Assembly: GCA_017794705.1 (NCBI GenBank)
Contig: CP051235.1
Coordinates: 3,063,001 to 3,127,000 of the forward strand
Origin: Devosia sp.
GTDB taxonomy: Bacteria > Pseudomonadota > Alphaproteobacteria > Rhizobiales > Devosiaceae
Direction of reading: 5' to 3'
Length of the DNA: 64,000 nt
Part shown: in pieces, positions 44,960-53,028 of the stretch
Layout of the letters: each line of letters begins with the position of its first letter
Position numbering within the stretch: position 1 is the first letter of the stretch
The notes under the pieces: generated by a model
What the model was told of the DNA's origin: nothing
What the model saw: only the letters and a program-made list of their open reading frames with translations
Databases searched by the model: none
Program-made: the position numbers and the translations under genes

Positions 44960-45922
44960 CTACAGAATGAAGCTCCGGACCCCAAACAGCAGCATGGGCG
45001 TGAAGCAGGCGACGCTGAAAAGTGCACGCATCAGGGGCATGCCCGAAAAGCGGTAATCGACGGCCATGACAAGCGACGGAAAAAGCAGCATCAGTATCGA
45101 CAGGGATACCCGTTCAGCGCCCGCTGAAGACAGGATCAGGATCGAACAGATCATCAAGAATATCGAGTAGGCGCCCGCGATCAGCCTGGGCCGGTCCCAG
45201 GCCTTCCAGGTGGGAAGGCTGATGAACAGGGCGACGGCGGTAATGACCACGAGATGCAGTAGTTCAAGACTGAGACCGGTGTCCGCTGAAGACTTGGAAC
45301 CTTCTCCAAAATAGAGGGCCAGGGGCGCGACAAACAGACCTGCCGCTGCCAGCGGCAAGCTGATTTCCGGCCGGGCCCGACTGAACACGATGGGAAAGAA
45401 CAGTGCCGTCACATTGTGGCTAGCGAGCGCGAGCCCGAAGACCAATAAGGACCGCACCAGATGGCGGTCCGCTACGGAGAACGCGTAAAGGGCGAGGCAA
45501 GCGCCAACCCACTGCCTGTAGACGTTCTGCATTCCCATCACGAACGGGAAGAAGACGATCAGGGCGAACAGGGCGTATTGCGGAAGCCGCAAATTGCGGT
45601 GGGCGGCTGCCACAGCGGCAAAACACAACATGTCCGTCACCACAAAGACCAAGGCCTCGGACTGAAGCAGATAAAGCAGCCAACGCTGGCCGAGCCAGAT
45701 CACCGGTTCCCTGAGATAGTAAAGGGCAAAGCCAGTCCTGTGCATTTCGGTCGCATAGTTGGCGATATCGGCGTCGAAACCGCCGAAACGCACGAGCAGC
45801 GAGAGGGCAAAAAAACACCCCGTCGCAAGGCCGTAATATGCAAGAGTATTGTTGATCGGGTTTGTGCGGTATGAGAACCCCACCGCCAGGATCAGAATTG
45901 AAGCGTATGCAACCAGTTCCAT
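44960..45922 (-). CDS. EpsG-like polysaccharide polymerase
   Basis: A 320-residue polytopic membrane protein with about nine or ten helices. Features of the EpsG group are visible: a FDADIANY segment after the second helix, MQNVYRQWVGACLALYAF in the middle, and LALASHNVTALFF soon after. These polymerase-like proteins join lipid-linked repeat units on the periplasmic side, the role Wzy has in other loci. It lies on the opposite strand to its neighbours, convergent with the GT4 gene and divergent from the GT2 gene, which is unusual inside an otherwise plus-strand run. Confidence 0.75.
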   Translation of the reverse strand: MELVAYASILILAVGFSYRTNPINNTLAYYGLATGCFFALSLLVRFGGFDADIANYATEMHRTGFALYYLREPVIWLGQRWLLYLLQSEALVFVVTDMLCFAAVAAAHRNLRLPQYALFALIVFFPFVMGMQNVYRQWVGACLALYAFSVADRHLVRSLLVFGLALASHNVTALFFPIVFSRARPEISLPLAAAGLFVAPLALYFGEGSKSSADTGLSLELLHLVVITAVALFISLPTWKAWDRPRLIAGAYSIFLMICSILILSSAGAERVSLSILMLLFPSLVMAVDYRFSGMPLMRALFSVACFTPMLLFGVRSFIL

Positions 45923-46005
45923 TCAAAAAAAACCCGGATATGGAGCAGGGGCACACCGGCACCTGCACATTTGCAAGTATCACGACTCAAAGATTGGCAA
46001 AGTGA

Positions 46006-46776
46006 ATGCCCGCACAAGTCAGCATCATTATGGCCAGCTACAACAGTGCCCCGTTCATAAAGGATGCGATTGCGTCTGTCGCGGGCCAATCCTTTGTGGA
46101 TTGGGAATTGCTGGTTTCCGATGATTGCTCGAGCGACGCCACGGTGGAAATCGTTTCGGAACTGGCGCGGTCAGAGCCGCGAATCCGGCTGTTGAAAGGC
46201 GACCGGAATCGCGGACCCGCCGCCGTCCGCAACGCGGCAATCGAGCAGGCAGAGGGGCGGTTCATCGCCTTTCTGGACAGCGACGATCTGTGGAAGCCTG
46301 AAAAACTCGACAGGCAGATCGCCTTCATGCGTGATCAGGACGTGGCCTTCTGCTTCACATCCTACGACCGCATCAATGAAGGGGGGCGCTTGATCAGCAC
46401 CCACCATGTCAGCAAGCCGGTCAGTTACGGCGATCTTCTCAAAAGCTGCGTGATCGGTTGCCTGACGGCAATCTACGACAGTGAAAAGCTGGGCAAGATG
46501 TATATGCCGGAGATTCGCAAGCGGCAGGATTTCGGGCTCTGGCTCAAAATCCTGAAAAAAGTGGATCACGCCGTTCCCCTCGAAGAAAGCCTGGCGCAAT
46601 ATCGCGTACGCTCCGGTTCGGTGTCGGCCAACAAGCTGGTGGCGGCCAGCTACACGTGGTCGATCTACAGGGATGTTGAAAAGCTCGATCTGTTACAGTC
46701 GGCCTATTACTTCAGTCATTACGCATACAACGGTGTGCGAAACAATTACCTCAGATTCCTACCTTCAAGACATTAG
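46006..46776 (+). CDS. Family 2 glycosyltransferase
   Basis: A 256-residue GT-A enzyme. The nucleotide-binding start is VSIIMASYNSAPFIKDAIAS, the DXD motif is in FLDSDDLWKP (about residue 90), and the end of the catalytic domain shows RKRQDFGLWLKILKK and an acceptor-site ESLAQYRVRSGSVS. The layout resembles TuaG-like enzymes from teichuronic and other acidic polysaccharide loci. It has no membrane helix. It probably adds a sugar to the lipid-linked repeat unit. Confidence 0.9.
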   Translation: MPAQVSIIMASYNSAPFIKDAIASVAGQSFVDWELLVSDDCSSDATVEIVSELARSEPRIRLLKGDRNRGPAAVRNAAIEQAEGRFIAFLDSDDLWKPEKLDRQIAFMRDQDVAFCFTSYDRINEGGRLISTHHVSKPVSYGDLLKSCVIGCLTAIYDSEKLGKMYMPEIRKRQDFGLWLKILKKVDHAVPLEESLAQYRVRSGSVSANKLVAASYTWSIYRDVEKLDLLQSAYYFSHYAYNGVRNNYLRFLPSRH

Positions 46777-46843
46777 TGCGCAAATTGAGAAATCCTTCGC
46801 CTTTGAAGTCATTGATGAAACAATATCCACGGGGAGCCGGTCG

Positions 46844-48172
46844 ATGAAAAATCAACGGCGCCCCCGGACTGCTGGATCCCGCGCCCGTTCTTCGGCACCA
46901 CAGGCTGATATTTCGCATCTGGTTGAACTCGGTGCCTCGGCCCGGCGGCCGCAGTATTCGCGCTACTTTTCCTCGTTCCTCTGGCCGGTGCTGATCACGG
47001 TGTTTGTTCAGTCCTCGATCTATGCCGCGTTCATCGCAAGGGCGGGCCGGTCAGACTGGAATGCCGCCCTGATCGTGATCTCAGCTCTGCTCGCAGTGCC
47101 CTTGTTCAGTTCGTTCATGCTCTTCGCCTTTCGCCGCAATCGCGCGCCCATCAGCACGGCGGTCGTTGTTGTGCTGGTGTTCTTCAGTTTCGCCGTCACC
47201 CTTGTTTCCGCGCTGCGCATTTCAGTCAGCTATTCGGCTCTGCTTGCCACCTTGCCGGTGGCCATGCTGGCGATGTCGCTGGCCTATATCTGGTTTCTGC
47301 GGTCAGCCGGTGACCGGGTAAGTCTCGTCGCTTTTCCCAACCAGGAAGAGATCAGCGGCCAGTTGGGTGGAGCATTTGGGCTGATTGATGATCCGGCGGC
47401 CGACTTGTCCGCAGTGGACATCGTGCTGATCGATCCCGGTACGCACCACTCAGCGGAATGGTCGGATTTCTTGAACCGATGCTACCTGTCCGGGGTTGAG
47501 ATCATGCCCTGGAGCCGGTTTCTCGAGATCAGGCGCGGCAGGGTTCACGTGCCCTCGTTCGATCTGGCGCAACTCACCTACAGTCCGGATCAGTTCGTTT
47601 ACGCCTACAGCAAACGGTTCATGGATCTTCTGGTCGTGATACTCAGTTTGCCGATTACCCTGCCGCTTACGGCCCTCGTGGCGCTTTACCTGATGCTCAT
47701 CGACGGTTTTCCGGTGCTTTTCGTCCAGCTGCGCCGCGGTTTCAAGGAACGGCGTTTCCGAATCTACAAGTTCCGCACAATGTATCGCGACACTGCAGGC
47801 GGCTCGACCGTGGAAGGGGACCGCAGGATCATGCCCGGGTGCGGGCTGATCCGGAAACTGCGGCTCGACGAACTGCCCCAGCTTTACAATATTCTGTCCG
47901 GTGAGATGAGCCTGGTCGGTCCGCGACCGGTCACCGAAGAGGTGTTCCGCGCCAGCCAGCAGGTGGAACCGAAATTCGCCCTGCGCTCGCTCGTTGCGCC
48001 GGGCATAACTGGCTGGGCGCAGGTCTCGATGGGCTATGCCTCGACTACTGAAGAAGAAATCGAGAAGCTCGCCTATGACCTCTACTACGTCAAACACCTC
48101 TCCTTCGATCTTGACCTGCAGATCATCTTCAAGACGGTACGGATCGTGCTGTTCGGAACCGGGGCGAAGTAG
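46844..48172 (+). CDS. Polyprenyl-phosphate sugar-1-phosphate transferase (initiating glycosyltransferase)
   Basis: A 442-residue membrane protein of the WbaP/WcaJ class. It has four N-terminal helices (about 45-155), a nucleotide-binding-like middle domain, and the catalytic bacterial sugar transferase domain from about 270: KRFMDLLVVILSLPI, FRIYKFRTMYRD, RKLRLDELPQLYNILSGEMS, LVGPRPV and APGITGWAQV. It links the first sugar phosphate to undecaprenyl phosphate. ATG 46844 with a GGGGAG site is preferred to an open frame 57 codons upstream that overlaps the GT2 gene. It is the last gene of the exopolysaccharide locus. Confidence 0.9.
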   Translation: MKNQRRPRTAGSRARSSAPQADISHLVELGASARRPQYSRYFSSFLWPVLITVFVQSSIYAAFIARAGRSDWNAALIVISALLAVPLFSSFMLFAFRRNRAPISTAVVVVLVFFSFAVTLVSALRISVSYSALLATLPVAMLAMSLAYIWFLRSAGDRVSLVAFPNQEEISGQLGGAFGLIDDPAADLSAVDIVLIDPGTHHSAEWSDFLNRCYLSGVEIMPWSRFLEIRRGRVHVPSFDLAQLTYSPDQFVYAYSKRFMDLLVVILSLPITLPLTALVALYLMLIDGFPVLFVQLRRGFKERRFRIYKFRTMYRDTAGGSTVEGDRRIMPGCGLIRKLRLDELPQLYNILSGEMSLVGPRPVTEEVFRASQQVEPKFALRSLVAPGITGWAQVSMGYASTTEEEIEKLAYDLYYVKHLSFDLDLQIIFKTVRIVLFGTGAK

Positions 48173-48204
48173 GTTGCCGCGGACGCGAAGCTGAAGGGGT
48201 GATT

Positions 48205-48235
48205 GCGCCTCAAGCGCTAATCTGATTGAAGGCGC
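48205..48235 (+). terminator. Hairpin after the exopolysaccharide locus, possible terminator or leader
   Basis: Arms GCGCCTCAA (48205-48213) and TTGAAGGCGC (48226-48235) pair with one bulge. There is no U-run. It lies 33 bases after the sugar transferase stop and 60 before prfC, so it could be a weak terminator or part of the prfC leader. Confidence 0.3.
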
Positions 48236-48294
48236 GGTAACGATGGCCGGTGGATTGCGCCGGCGACCAGACCAGATCGAAAGCCTGCCCTTAA

Positions 48295-49911
48295 ATGGAT
48301 GACCGTTCGCAAGCCCTGATGCAGGAGGCCCGGGCAAAGGCCAAGGCGAGCCTGCCCGAGTTCATGTCGCGCCGGACCTTTGCGATCATCTCGCACCCTG
48401 ACGCCGGCAAGACGACGCTGACCGAGAAGCTGCTGCATTCCTCCGGTGCCGTCCAGCTTGCCGGACAGGTCAAGGCGCGCGGTGAACGCCGGCGCACGCG
48501 TTCAGACTGGATGCAGATCGAGCAGCAGCGCGGTATCTCGGTCACCTCTTCGGTGATGACCTTCGAGTATCAGGGGCTGACCTTCAACCTGCTTGATACG
48601 CCGGGCCACTCGGACTTTTCCGAAGACACTTACCGGACACTCACCGCTGTTGACGCTGCGATCATGGTCATCGACGCAGCCAAAGGCATTGAGCAGCAGA
48701 CGCTGAAGCTGTTCGAGATTTGCCGGTTACGCAACATTCCGATCATGACCTTTGTCAACAAGGTCGACCGGGAAGGGCGCGACACGCTGGAAATCCTGGA
48801 TGAGATCGCTGCCACGCTGGCATTGGACGTGGCGCCCGCCACCTGGCCGGTCGGCATGGGCGTCGATTTCAAGGGCATCATCGACCTCGCCGACGGCGGC
48901 ATCACCGGTAGTGACGGCAAGGTGAGCGGCAAGAAGCTGCCTGGCCCCAATGATCCCGCCCGGCTCGAAGCGCCATTCGATAGTCCCGAATTCTCCGCTT
49001 CGCTGGAAGCGCTGGAACTGGCTGAGGCGATGCTGCCGAAGTTCGATCTGGACGCATTCCTTGAAGGGCACATGACGCCGGTCTTCTTCGGATCGGCGCT
49101 CAAGAGCGTCGGCGTGGTTGATCTTCTCAATGCCATTGCCAAGTGGGCGCCACCTCCGGGCAAGCAGCCCGCTGATCCGGAGCCGATCGATCCGGCGCGG
49201 GATGAAGTCACCGGTTTCGTGTTCAAGGTACAGGCCAACATGGACCCCAAGCACCGCGACCGGATTGCTTTCGTGCGCTTGTGTTCGGGCACCTTCAAAC
49301 GCGGCATGAAACTGACCAACGTCAAGCGTCAGAAGGACATCACGGTCTCTGCGCCGATGCTGTTTTTCGCCCGCGAACGCGAGACGGCAGACGAGGCTTT
49401 CCCGGGTGACATTGTCGGCATTCCCAACCATGGCACCTTGAGCGTTGGCGACACGCTGACCGAGGGCAGCAAGTTCCAGGTCACCGGTATTCCCGATTTC
49501 GCACCGGAGATTATCCAGCGGGTGCGGCTGACCGACCCGATGAAATCCAAGCAGTTGGCCAAGGCGTTGGGCGACCTCTCCGAGGAGGGTGTGACCCAGG
49601 TTTTCCGGCCCTTGCTCGGCGCGGACTGGATAGTCGGTGTCGTCGGCGCCCTGCAGCTCGACGTTCTGTCTTCGCGCGTCAGCCAAGAATATGGCGTCCC
49701 GATCCGTTTTGAAAGCTTTGGCTGCAACGCCGCGCGATGGATCACCGGCCCTGCCGACCAGATCAAGCTGTTCACCGACCGCAACCGGGCGGAACTGGCC
49801 GAGGACGGGGCAGGCATGCTGGTCTATCTCGCCAAGGACATGTGGTGGATGCAGCGCGCCGAGAAGGACTTCCCCGGCCTCAAATTCCTCGCCACCCGGG
49901 AACGGACATGA
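48295..49911 (+). CDS. prfC: Peptide chain release factor 3
   Basis: A 538-residue translational GTPase. The G1 motif SHPDAGKTT (about residue 38), G3 DTPGHSDF (about 101) and G4 NKVD (about 155) are intact, and the RF3-specific start RRTFAIISHPDAG and WMQIEQQRGISVTSSVMTF are present. The later domains include ARERETADEAFPGDIVGIPNHG. RF3 speeds recycling of RF1 and RF2 from the ribosome after termination. The ATG at 48295 lacks a clear ribosome site; an internal ATG at 48364 just before SRRTF is possible but would leave no lead-in. A GNAT gene overlaps the stop by four bases. Confidence 0.96.
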   Translation: MDDRSQALMQEARAKAKASLPEFMSRRTFAIISHPDAGKTTLTEKLLHSSGAVQLAGQVKARGERRRTRSDWMQIEQQRGISVTSSVMTFEYQGLTFNLLDTPGHSDFSEDTYRTLTAVDAAIMVIDAAKGIEQQTLKLFEICRLRNIPIMTFVNKVDREGRDTLEILDEIAATLALDVAPATWPVGMGVDFKGIIDLADGGITGSDGKVSGKKLPGPNDPARLEAPFDSPEFSASLEALELAEAMLPKFDLDAFLEGHMTPVFFGSALKSVGVVDLLNAIAKWAPPPGKQPADPEPIDPARDEVTGFVFKVQANMDPKHRDRIAFVRLCSGTFKRGMKLTNVKRQKDITVSAPMLFFARERETADEAFPGDIVGIPNHGTLSVGDTLTEGSKFQVTGIPDFAPEIIQRVRLTDPMKSKQLAKALGDLSEEGVTQVFRPLLGADWIVGVVGALQLDVLSSRVSQEYGVPIRFESFGCNAARWITGPADQIKLFTDRNRAELAEDGAGMLVYLAKDMWWMQRAEKDFPGLKFLATRERT

Positions 49912-50414
49912 CGCCACCGGCCCCGGGCAAGTTTTTGATCCGCGAGTTCCGGACAGAAGACTTGCCGCGCCTGCACGAAATCCGCACTGCGGCCTTCGCG
50001 CCCGTCTACCAGTCGTTTCGCGCTCTTGTCGGACCTGATATCGCTGCGGTCGCCTTTGCATCAGCCGAAGCGGAGCAGGGCGCACATCTGGATGAAATCT
50101 GTTCGACAGACTCCGCCCACAGTGTGTATGTGATCGAACTGAACGGGCAGATCATCGGCTTTTCCGGTCTTTCATGCGACGAGAAAAGCAAGGTAGGCGA
50201 AATTGGACTCAACGCGGTCGACCCGCAACATAAAGGGCAGGGCGCGGGAAGCGCGCTTTACGCGCATGTACTCGACCAAATGCGCCGGCGCGGCATGAAG
50301 GTGGCTACGGTCGGCACCGGCGGTGATGAAAGTCATGCGCCCGCCCGCCGTGCCTACGAAAAGGCCGGATTTGCCGCCGGAGTACCTTCGGTCTGGCTTT
50401 ACCGGACCCTTTGA
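49908..50414 (+). CDS. GNAT family N-acetyltransferase
   Basis: A 168-residue acetyltransferase. Motif A is EIGLNAVDPQHKGQGAGSALY (Q/R-x-x-G-x-G/A as HKGQGAG), and motif B is ARRAYEKAGFAAG. The ATG at 49908 overlaps the prfC stop (ATGA), so translation is coupled. The coupling to prfC invites thought of a ribosomal or release-factor substrate, but the sequence gives no support. Open frame extension upstream lies within prfC and is ignored. Confidence 0.87.
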   Translation: MTPPAPGKFLIREFRTEDLPRLHEIRTAAFAPVYQSFRALVGPDIAAVAFASAEAEQGAHLDEICSTDSAHSVYVIELNGQIIGFSGLSCDEKSKVGEIGLNAVDPQHKGQGAGSALYAHVLDQMRRRGMKVATVGTGGDESHAPARRAYEKAGFAAGVPSVWLYRTL

Positions 50415-50418
50415 GGTT

Positions 50419-51360
50419 TCAGGCCAGACGGGTCAGCCGTTCGATCAACAGGTTGTAGAACTGGTCGGAATTGGCGTTGCGGATATAGTTGACGTTGCGC
50501 GGCCGGTCAGTCACCCGCCAATAGTCGGCCACGCTCATTCCCATGGTCAGTTCGCTTTGCGTCTCGATTTCGACGTTGATCTGCCGGCCCGAGAAAATGC
50601 CCGGTTCGATCATCCAGGCGATGACGCAGGGGTCGTGCAGGGGCGCCCCTTCCCATTGATATTTCTCCAGGTCGAACCTTTCCGAGAAGCCGAGCATCTG
50701 GCTCACGGCCATTCCCGAACTGTTGCCGATGGCGCTGATCCGGCCCAGGCGTTCGTGGTTGGTCAGCACCTGGTGTGTGACGTCCAGCGGCATCTGGGTG
50801 ATCGGCACGCCCGAACGGAAAACGATCTCGGCGGCGTGAGGGTCGACGTAGAAATTGAACTCCGCTGCGGGGGTGATATTGCCCACCTCGAAATAGGCGC
50901 CGCCCATCAAGACGATTTCTTCCACCCTTGCAGTCAGATGTGGCGCACGGGAGAAGACGGTAGCGATGTTGGTCAGAGGTCCCAGGGCGCACAGCGTAAT
51001 TTCGCCAGGCGCGGCCCGTTCCAGCGTGTCGATGATGAAATCGACGCCGTGCTGGTCCTGCAGCATGATGCCCGGATCGGGCAGGTCCGGTCCGTCCAGC
51101 CCGGTCACCCCGTGCACATGTTCGGCGGTGACCAGCTGGCGCTTGAGCGGCCGGTCGCAACCGGCAAACACAGGGACGTCGGTCCGGCCCGAAAGTTCGA
51201 CGACCTTCAGCGCATTCATGGCGTTCTGCTTCAGACCCACATTTCCCGCCACCGCGACAATACCCAGCACGTCGACATTTTCGGGGGAAGCAAGGGCGAG
51301 AAGAATGGCAACGGCATCGTCCTGACCGGGGTCAGTGTCGATGATGATCTTGCGGGGCAT
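50419..51360 (-). CDS. Inosine-uridine nucleoside hydrolase family protein
   Basis: A 313-residue nucleoside N-ribohydrolase. The calcium-binding aspartate cluster DTDPGQDDA (residues 8-16) is diagnostic. VHGVTGLDG, LCALGPLTNIATVF and LMGGAYFEVGNITPAAEFNFYVDPHAA follow, and a C-terminal His in the DPCVIAW region completes the active site. It cleaves nucleosides to base and ribose for salvage. The opposite strand has a fully open frame over almost all of this gene that is not a gene. The start is divergent from the TPR-sulfotransferase gene. Confidence 0.93.
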   Translation of the reverse strand: MPRKIIIDTDPGQDDAVAILLALASPENVDVLGIVAVAGNVGLKQNAMNALKVVELSGRTDVPVFAGCDRPLKRQLVTAEHVHGVTGLDGPDLPDPGIMLQDQHGVDFIIDTLERAAPGEITLCALGPLTNIATVFSRAPHLTARVEEIVLMGGAYFEVGNITPAAEFNFYVDPHAAEIVFRSGVPITQMPLDVTHQVLTNHERLGRISAIGNSSGMAVSQMLGFSERFDLEKYQWEGAPLHDPCVIAWMIEPGIFSGRQINVEIETQSELTMGMSVADYWRVTDRPRNVNYIRNANSDQFYNLLIERLTRLA

Positions 51361-51483
51361 GTTTCCTCATTTTCTTTGTCACCCGTTCTGGATTCGGATG
51401 TTGCTCATATACTAGGTTGCGGCGCGCCGCGCGTCGACCGAGATGCGCCGCAAACATGTAGCACTGCACAGGATTTCAAACGT

Positions 51484-52914
51484 ATGCCACCCATGGCCGC
51501 TCAAAGAACGATAAGTGTCGCACAGGCCCGGGAACTGGCCAGTGCCGGCCGGCACAAGGCTGCGGTCGACATGTGCGACGAAATCCTCGAGCAAATGCCG
51601 GGGAACGCGACGGCCATCTGCGTACGCGCGCACAGCAAATGGAAACTGGGTGATGACCCGGACGCCTGTCTTGACGAACTCCAACGCGCCCTTGCCATGG
51701 CCCCTGACTCGGCCGTCGTGCGCTTCTATCAGGTCGAGGTTCTGGTCTCCACGGGCCAGTTCGACGAGGCCCGCAAGAAGCTCGAAGAAGTGCTGCGCGA
51801 GGATTCAAGGAACGTCCGAGCATTCAGCGAACTGTCGGACATCACCAAGTTCACCGAAGAGACCGCGCTTATCAAGGAAATGGCGGCGCTCTTCGAACAA
51901 GGCGAACTGACTTCCGGCGCGAAGACCCAGTTGGGGTTTGCCCTGGGGAAGGCCTACCAGGATCTGAAGCAACCGGGACCCGCCATCCACTTTGTCTCCG
52001 AAGCCAACAAGTCCGCCGAACGTGACTTTGACATCGGCACCGTCCACAAGCGCCGCGCCGACCTTGAGAAATACGCGGCCGAACACAAGGCCGACCGGGC
52101 CAGAGCGCTCGAAACCGACGGCCCATTTCCGATCTTCATTGTCGGCATGCCCCGTTCCGGTACCACGCTGGTCGAGACCATCATTGCCCGGCATAGCCGC
52201 GTGTTCCCTGCCGGAGAACTGCCGGTCGTTCCGGTCATCGAGAATCTCATCGGCAAATGGGTTTTGCACTACCGCAAGCTCAAGATGGGCCCCCACACTG
52301 CGCTGAATCACATCCCCGACGACGTTATGGAAAACAACCGGCAGGAACTGTTCAAGTACGTTCGGGAGCGCTCAGGTGACAGTCTGGAGGTCTTCACCGA
52401 CAAGTTGCCGGGGAACGCGTTGCGCTTGCCGGTGATCAGCAAACTGTTCCCCAGGGCACCGATCGTTTATGTGCGCCGCCACCCGCTGGACTGCTGCTTG
52501 TCGAATTATTTCCAGCATTTCAGCAAGCTCAATTTCAGCTATCGGCAGGATTGGCTTGGCGCCTATTACCGCGACCTGACCGAAACCGTAGCGATATCCC
52601 GCAAGCTTGTTCCAAACCCGGTGCTGGACCTGAGCTATGAGCAGTTGGTGGCGAACCCTGAGCCGGAGACCCGCCGGCTGGCAGAATTTGTTGGTCTAGA
52701 CTGGGACGATGCGTTTCTTGAGCATCATTCTTCAGACCGGAAAACGGTGATGACCGCCAGCAAGTGGCAGGTGCGACAGCCCATCTACAAAAGCTCCACC
52801 GCCAAATGGAAGCCTTACGAGCCTTACCTCGGCGAATTGATCGCGGCGATGGGGGGCAAGGAGTGGATCGAGGCGGAAGTTGAGGCGACCGCCCTTGCAG
52901 CAGCCGGTGCCTGA
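51484..52914 (+). CDS. TPR-containing sulfotransferase
   Basis: A 476-residue protein with an N-terminal tetratricopeptide region (about residues 1-180, repeats such as AGRHKAAVDMCDEILEQMPG and TGQFDEARKKLEEVLRED) and a C-terminal sulfotransferase domain. The PAPS 5'-sulfate loop is FIVGMPRSGTTLVETII (about 217-233) and the 3' site VYVRRHPLDCCLSNYFQ (about 330-346). Members of this widespread bacterial group have unknown acceptors. The ATG at 51484 has an AGGA site; the frame is open a further 387 codons upstream only because it lies antisense to the nucleoside hydrolase. The glycogen operon begins 114 bases later. Confidence 0.87.
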   Translation: MPPMAAQRTISVAQARELASAGRHKAAVDMCDEILEQMPGNATAICVRAHSKWKLGDDPDACLDELQRALAMAPDSAVVRFYQVEVLVSTGQFDEARKKLEEVLREDSRNVRAFSELSDITKFTEETALIKEMAALFEQGELTSGAKTQLGFALGKAYQDLKQPGPAIHFVSEANKSAERDFDIGTVHKRRADLEKYAAEHKADRARALETDGPFPIFIVGMPRSGTTLVETIIARHSRVFPAGELPVVPVIENLIGKWVLHYRKLKMGPHTALNHIPDDVMENNRQELFKYVRERSGDSLEVFTDKLPGNALRLPVISKLFPRAPIVYVRRHPLDCCLSNYFQHFSKLNFSYRQDWLGAYYRDLTETVAISRKLVPNPVLDLSYEQLVANPEPETRRLAEFVGLDWDDAFLEHHSSDRKTVMTASKWQVRQPIYKSSTAKWKPYEPYLGELIAAMGGKEWIEAEVEATALAAAGA

Positions 52915-53028
52915 AGTCGCTCACATCACTTCCAATTCACTTCAAATCATCAAAGCACTTGCAATGCGCCACCCTGACGCCGAATATTGCGGCGGGGAGG
53001 ATGAGTGAGACGAACATAGGAATGTTCC

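Noticed and set aside
48173..48294. Search for a repeat of the tRNA 3' end at the far border of the glycan locus
   Set aside because: No match to the tRNA T-arm or acceptor sequence was seen there, so no att sites could be assigned.
50323..51483. A 387-codon open frame on the plus strand, continuous with the TPR-sulfotransferase
   Set aside because: It lies antisense to the intact nucleoside hydrolase gene and codes for a composition with no domain. Open antisense frames are expected in GC-rich genes. The real start at 51484 has a ribosome site.
52934..52966. CACTT repeats before glgP similar to those before rpoD
   Set aside because: The spacing differs (11 versus 15 bases), the motif is only five bases long and the GANTC core is missing, so a shared regulator is not supported.
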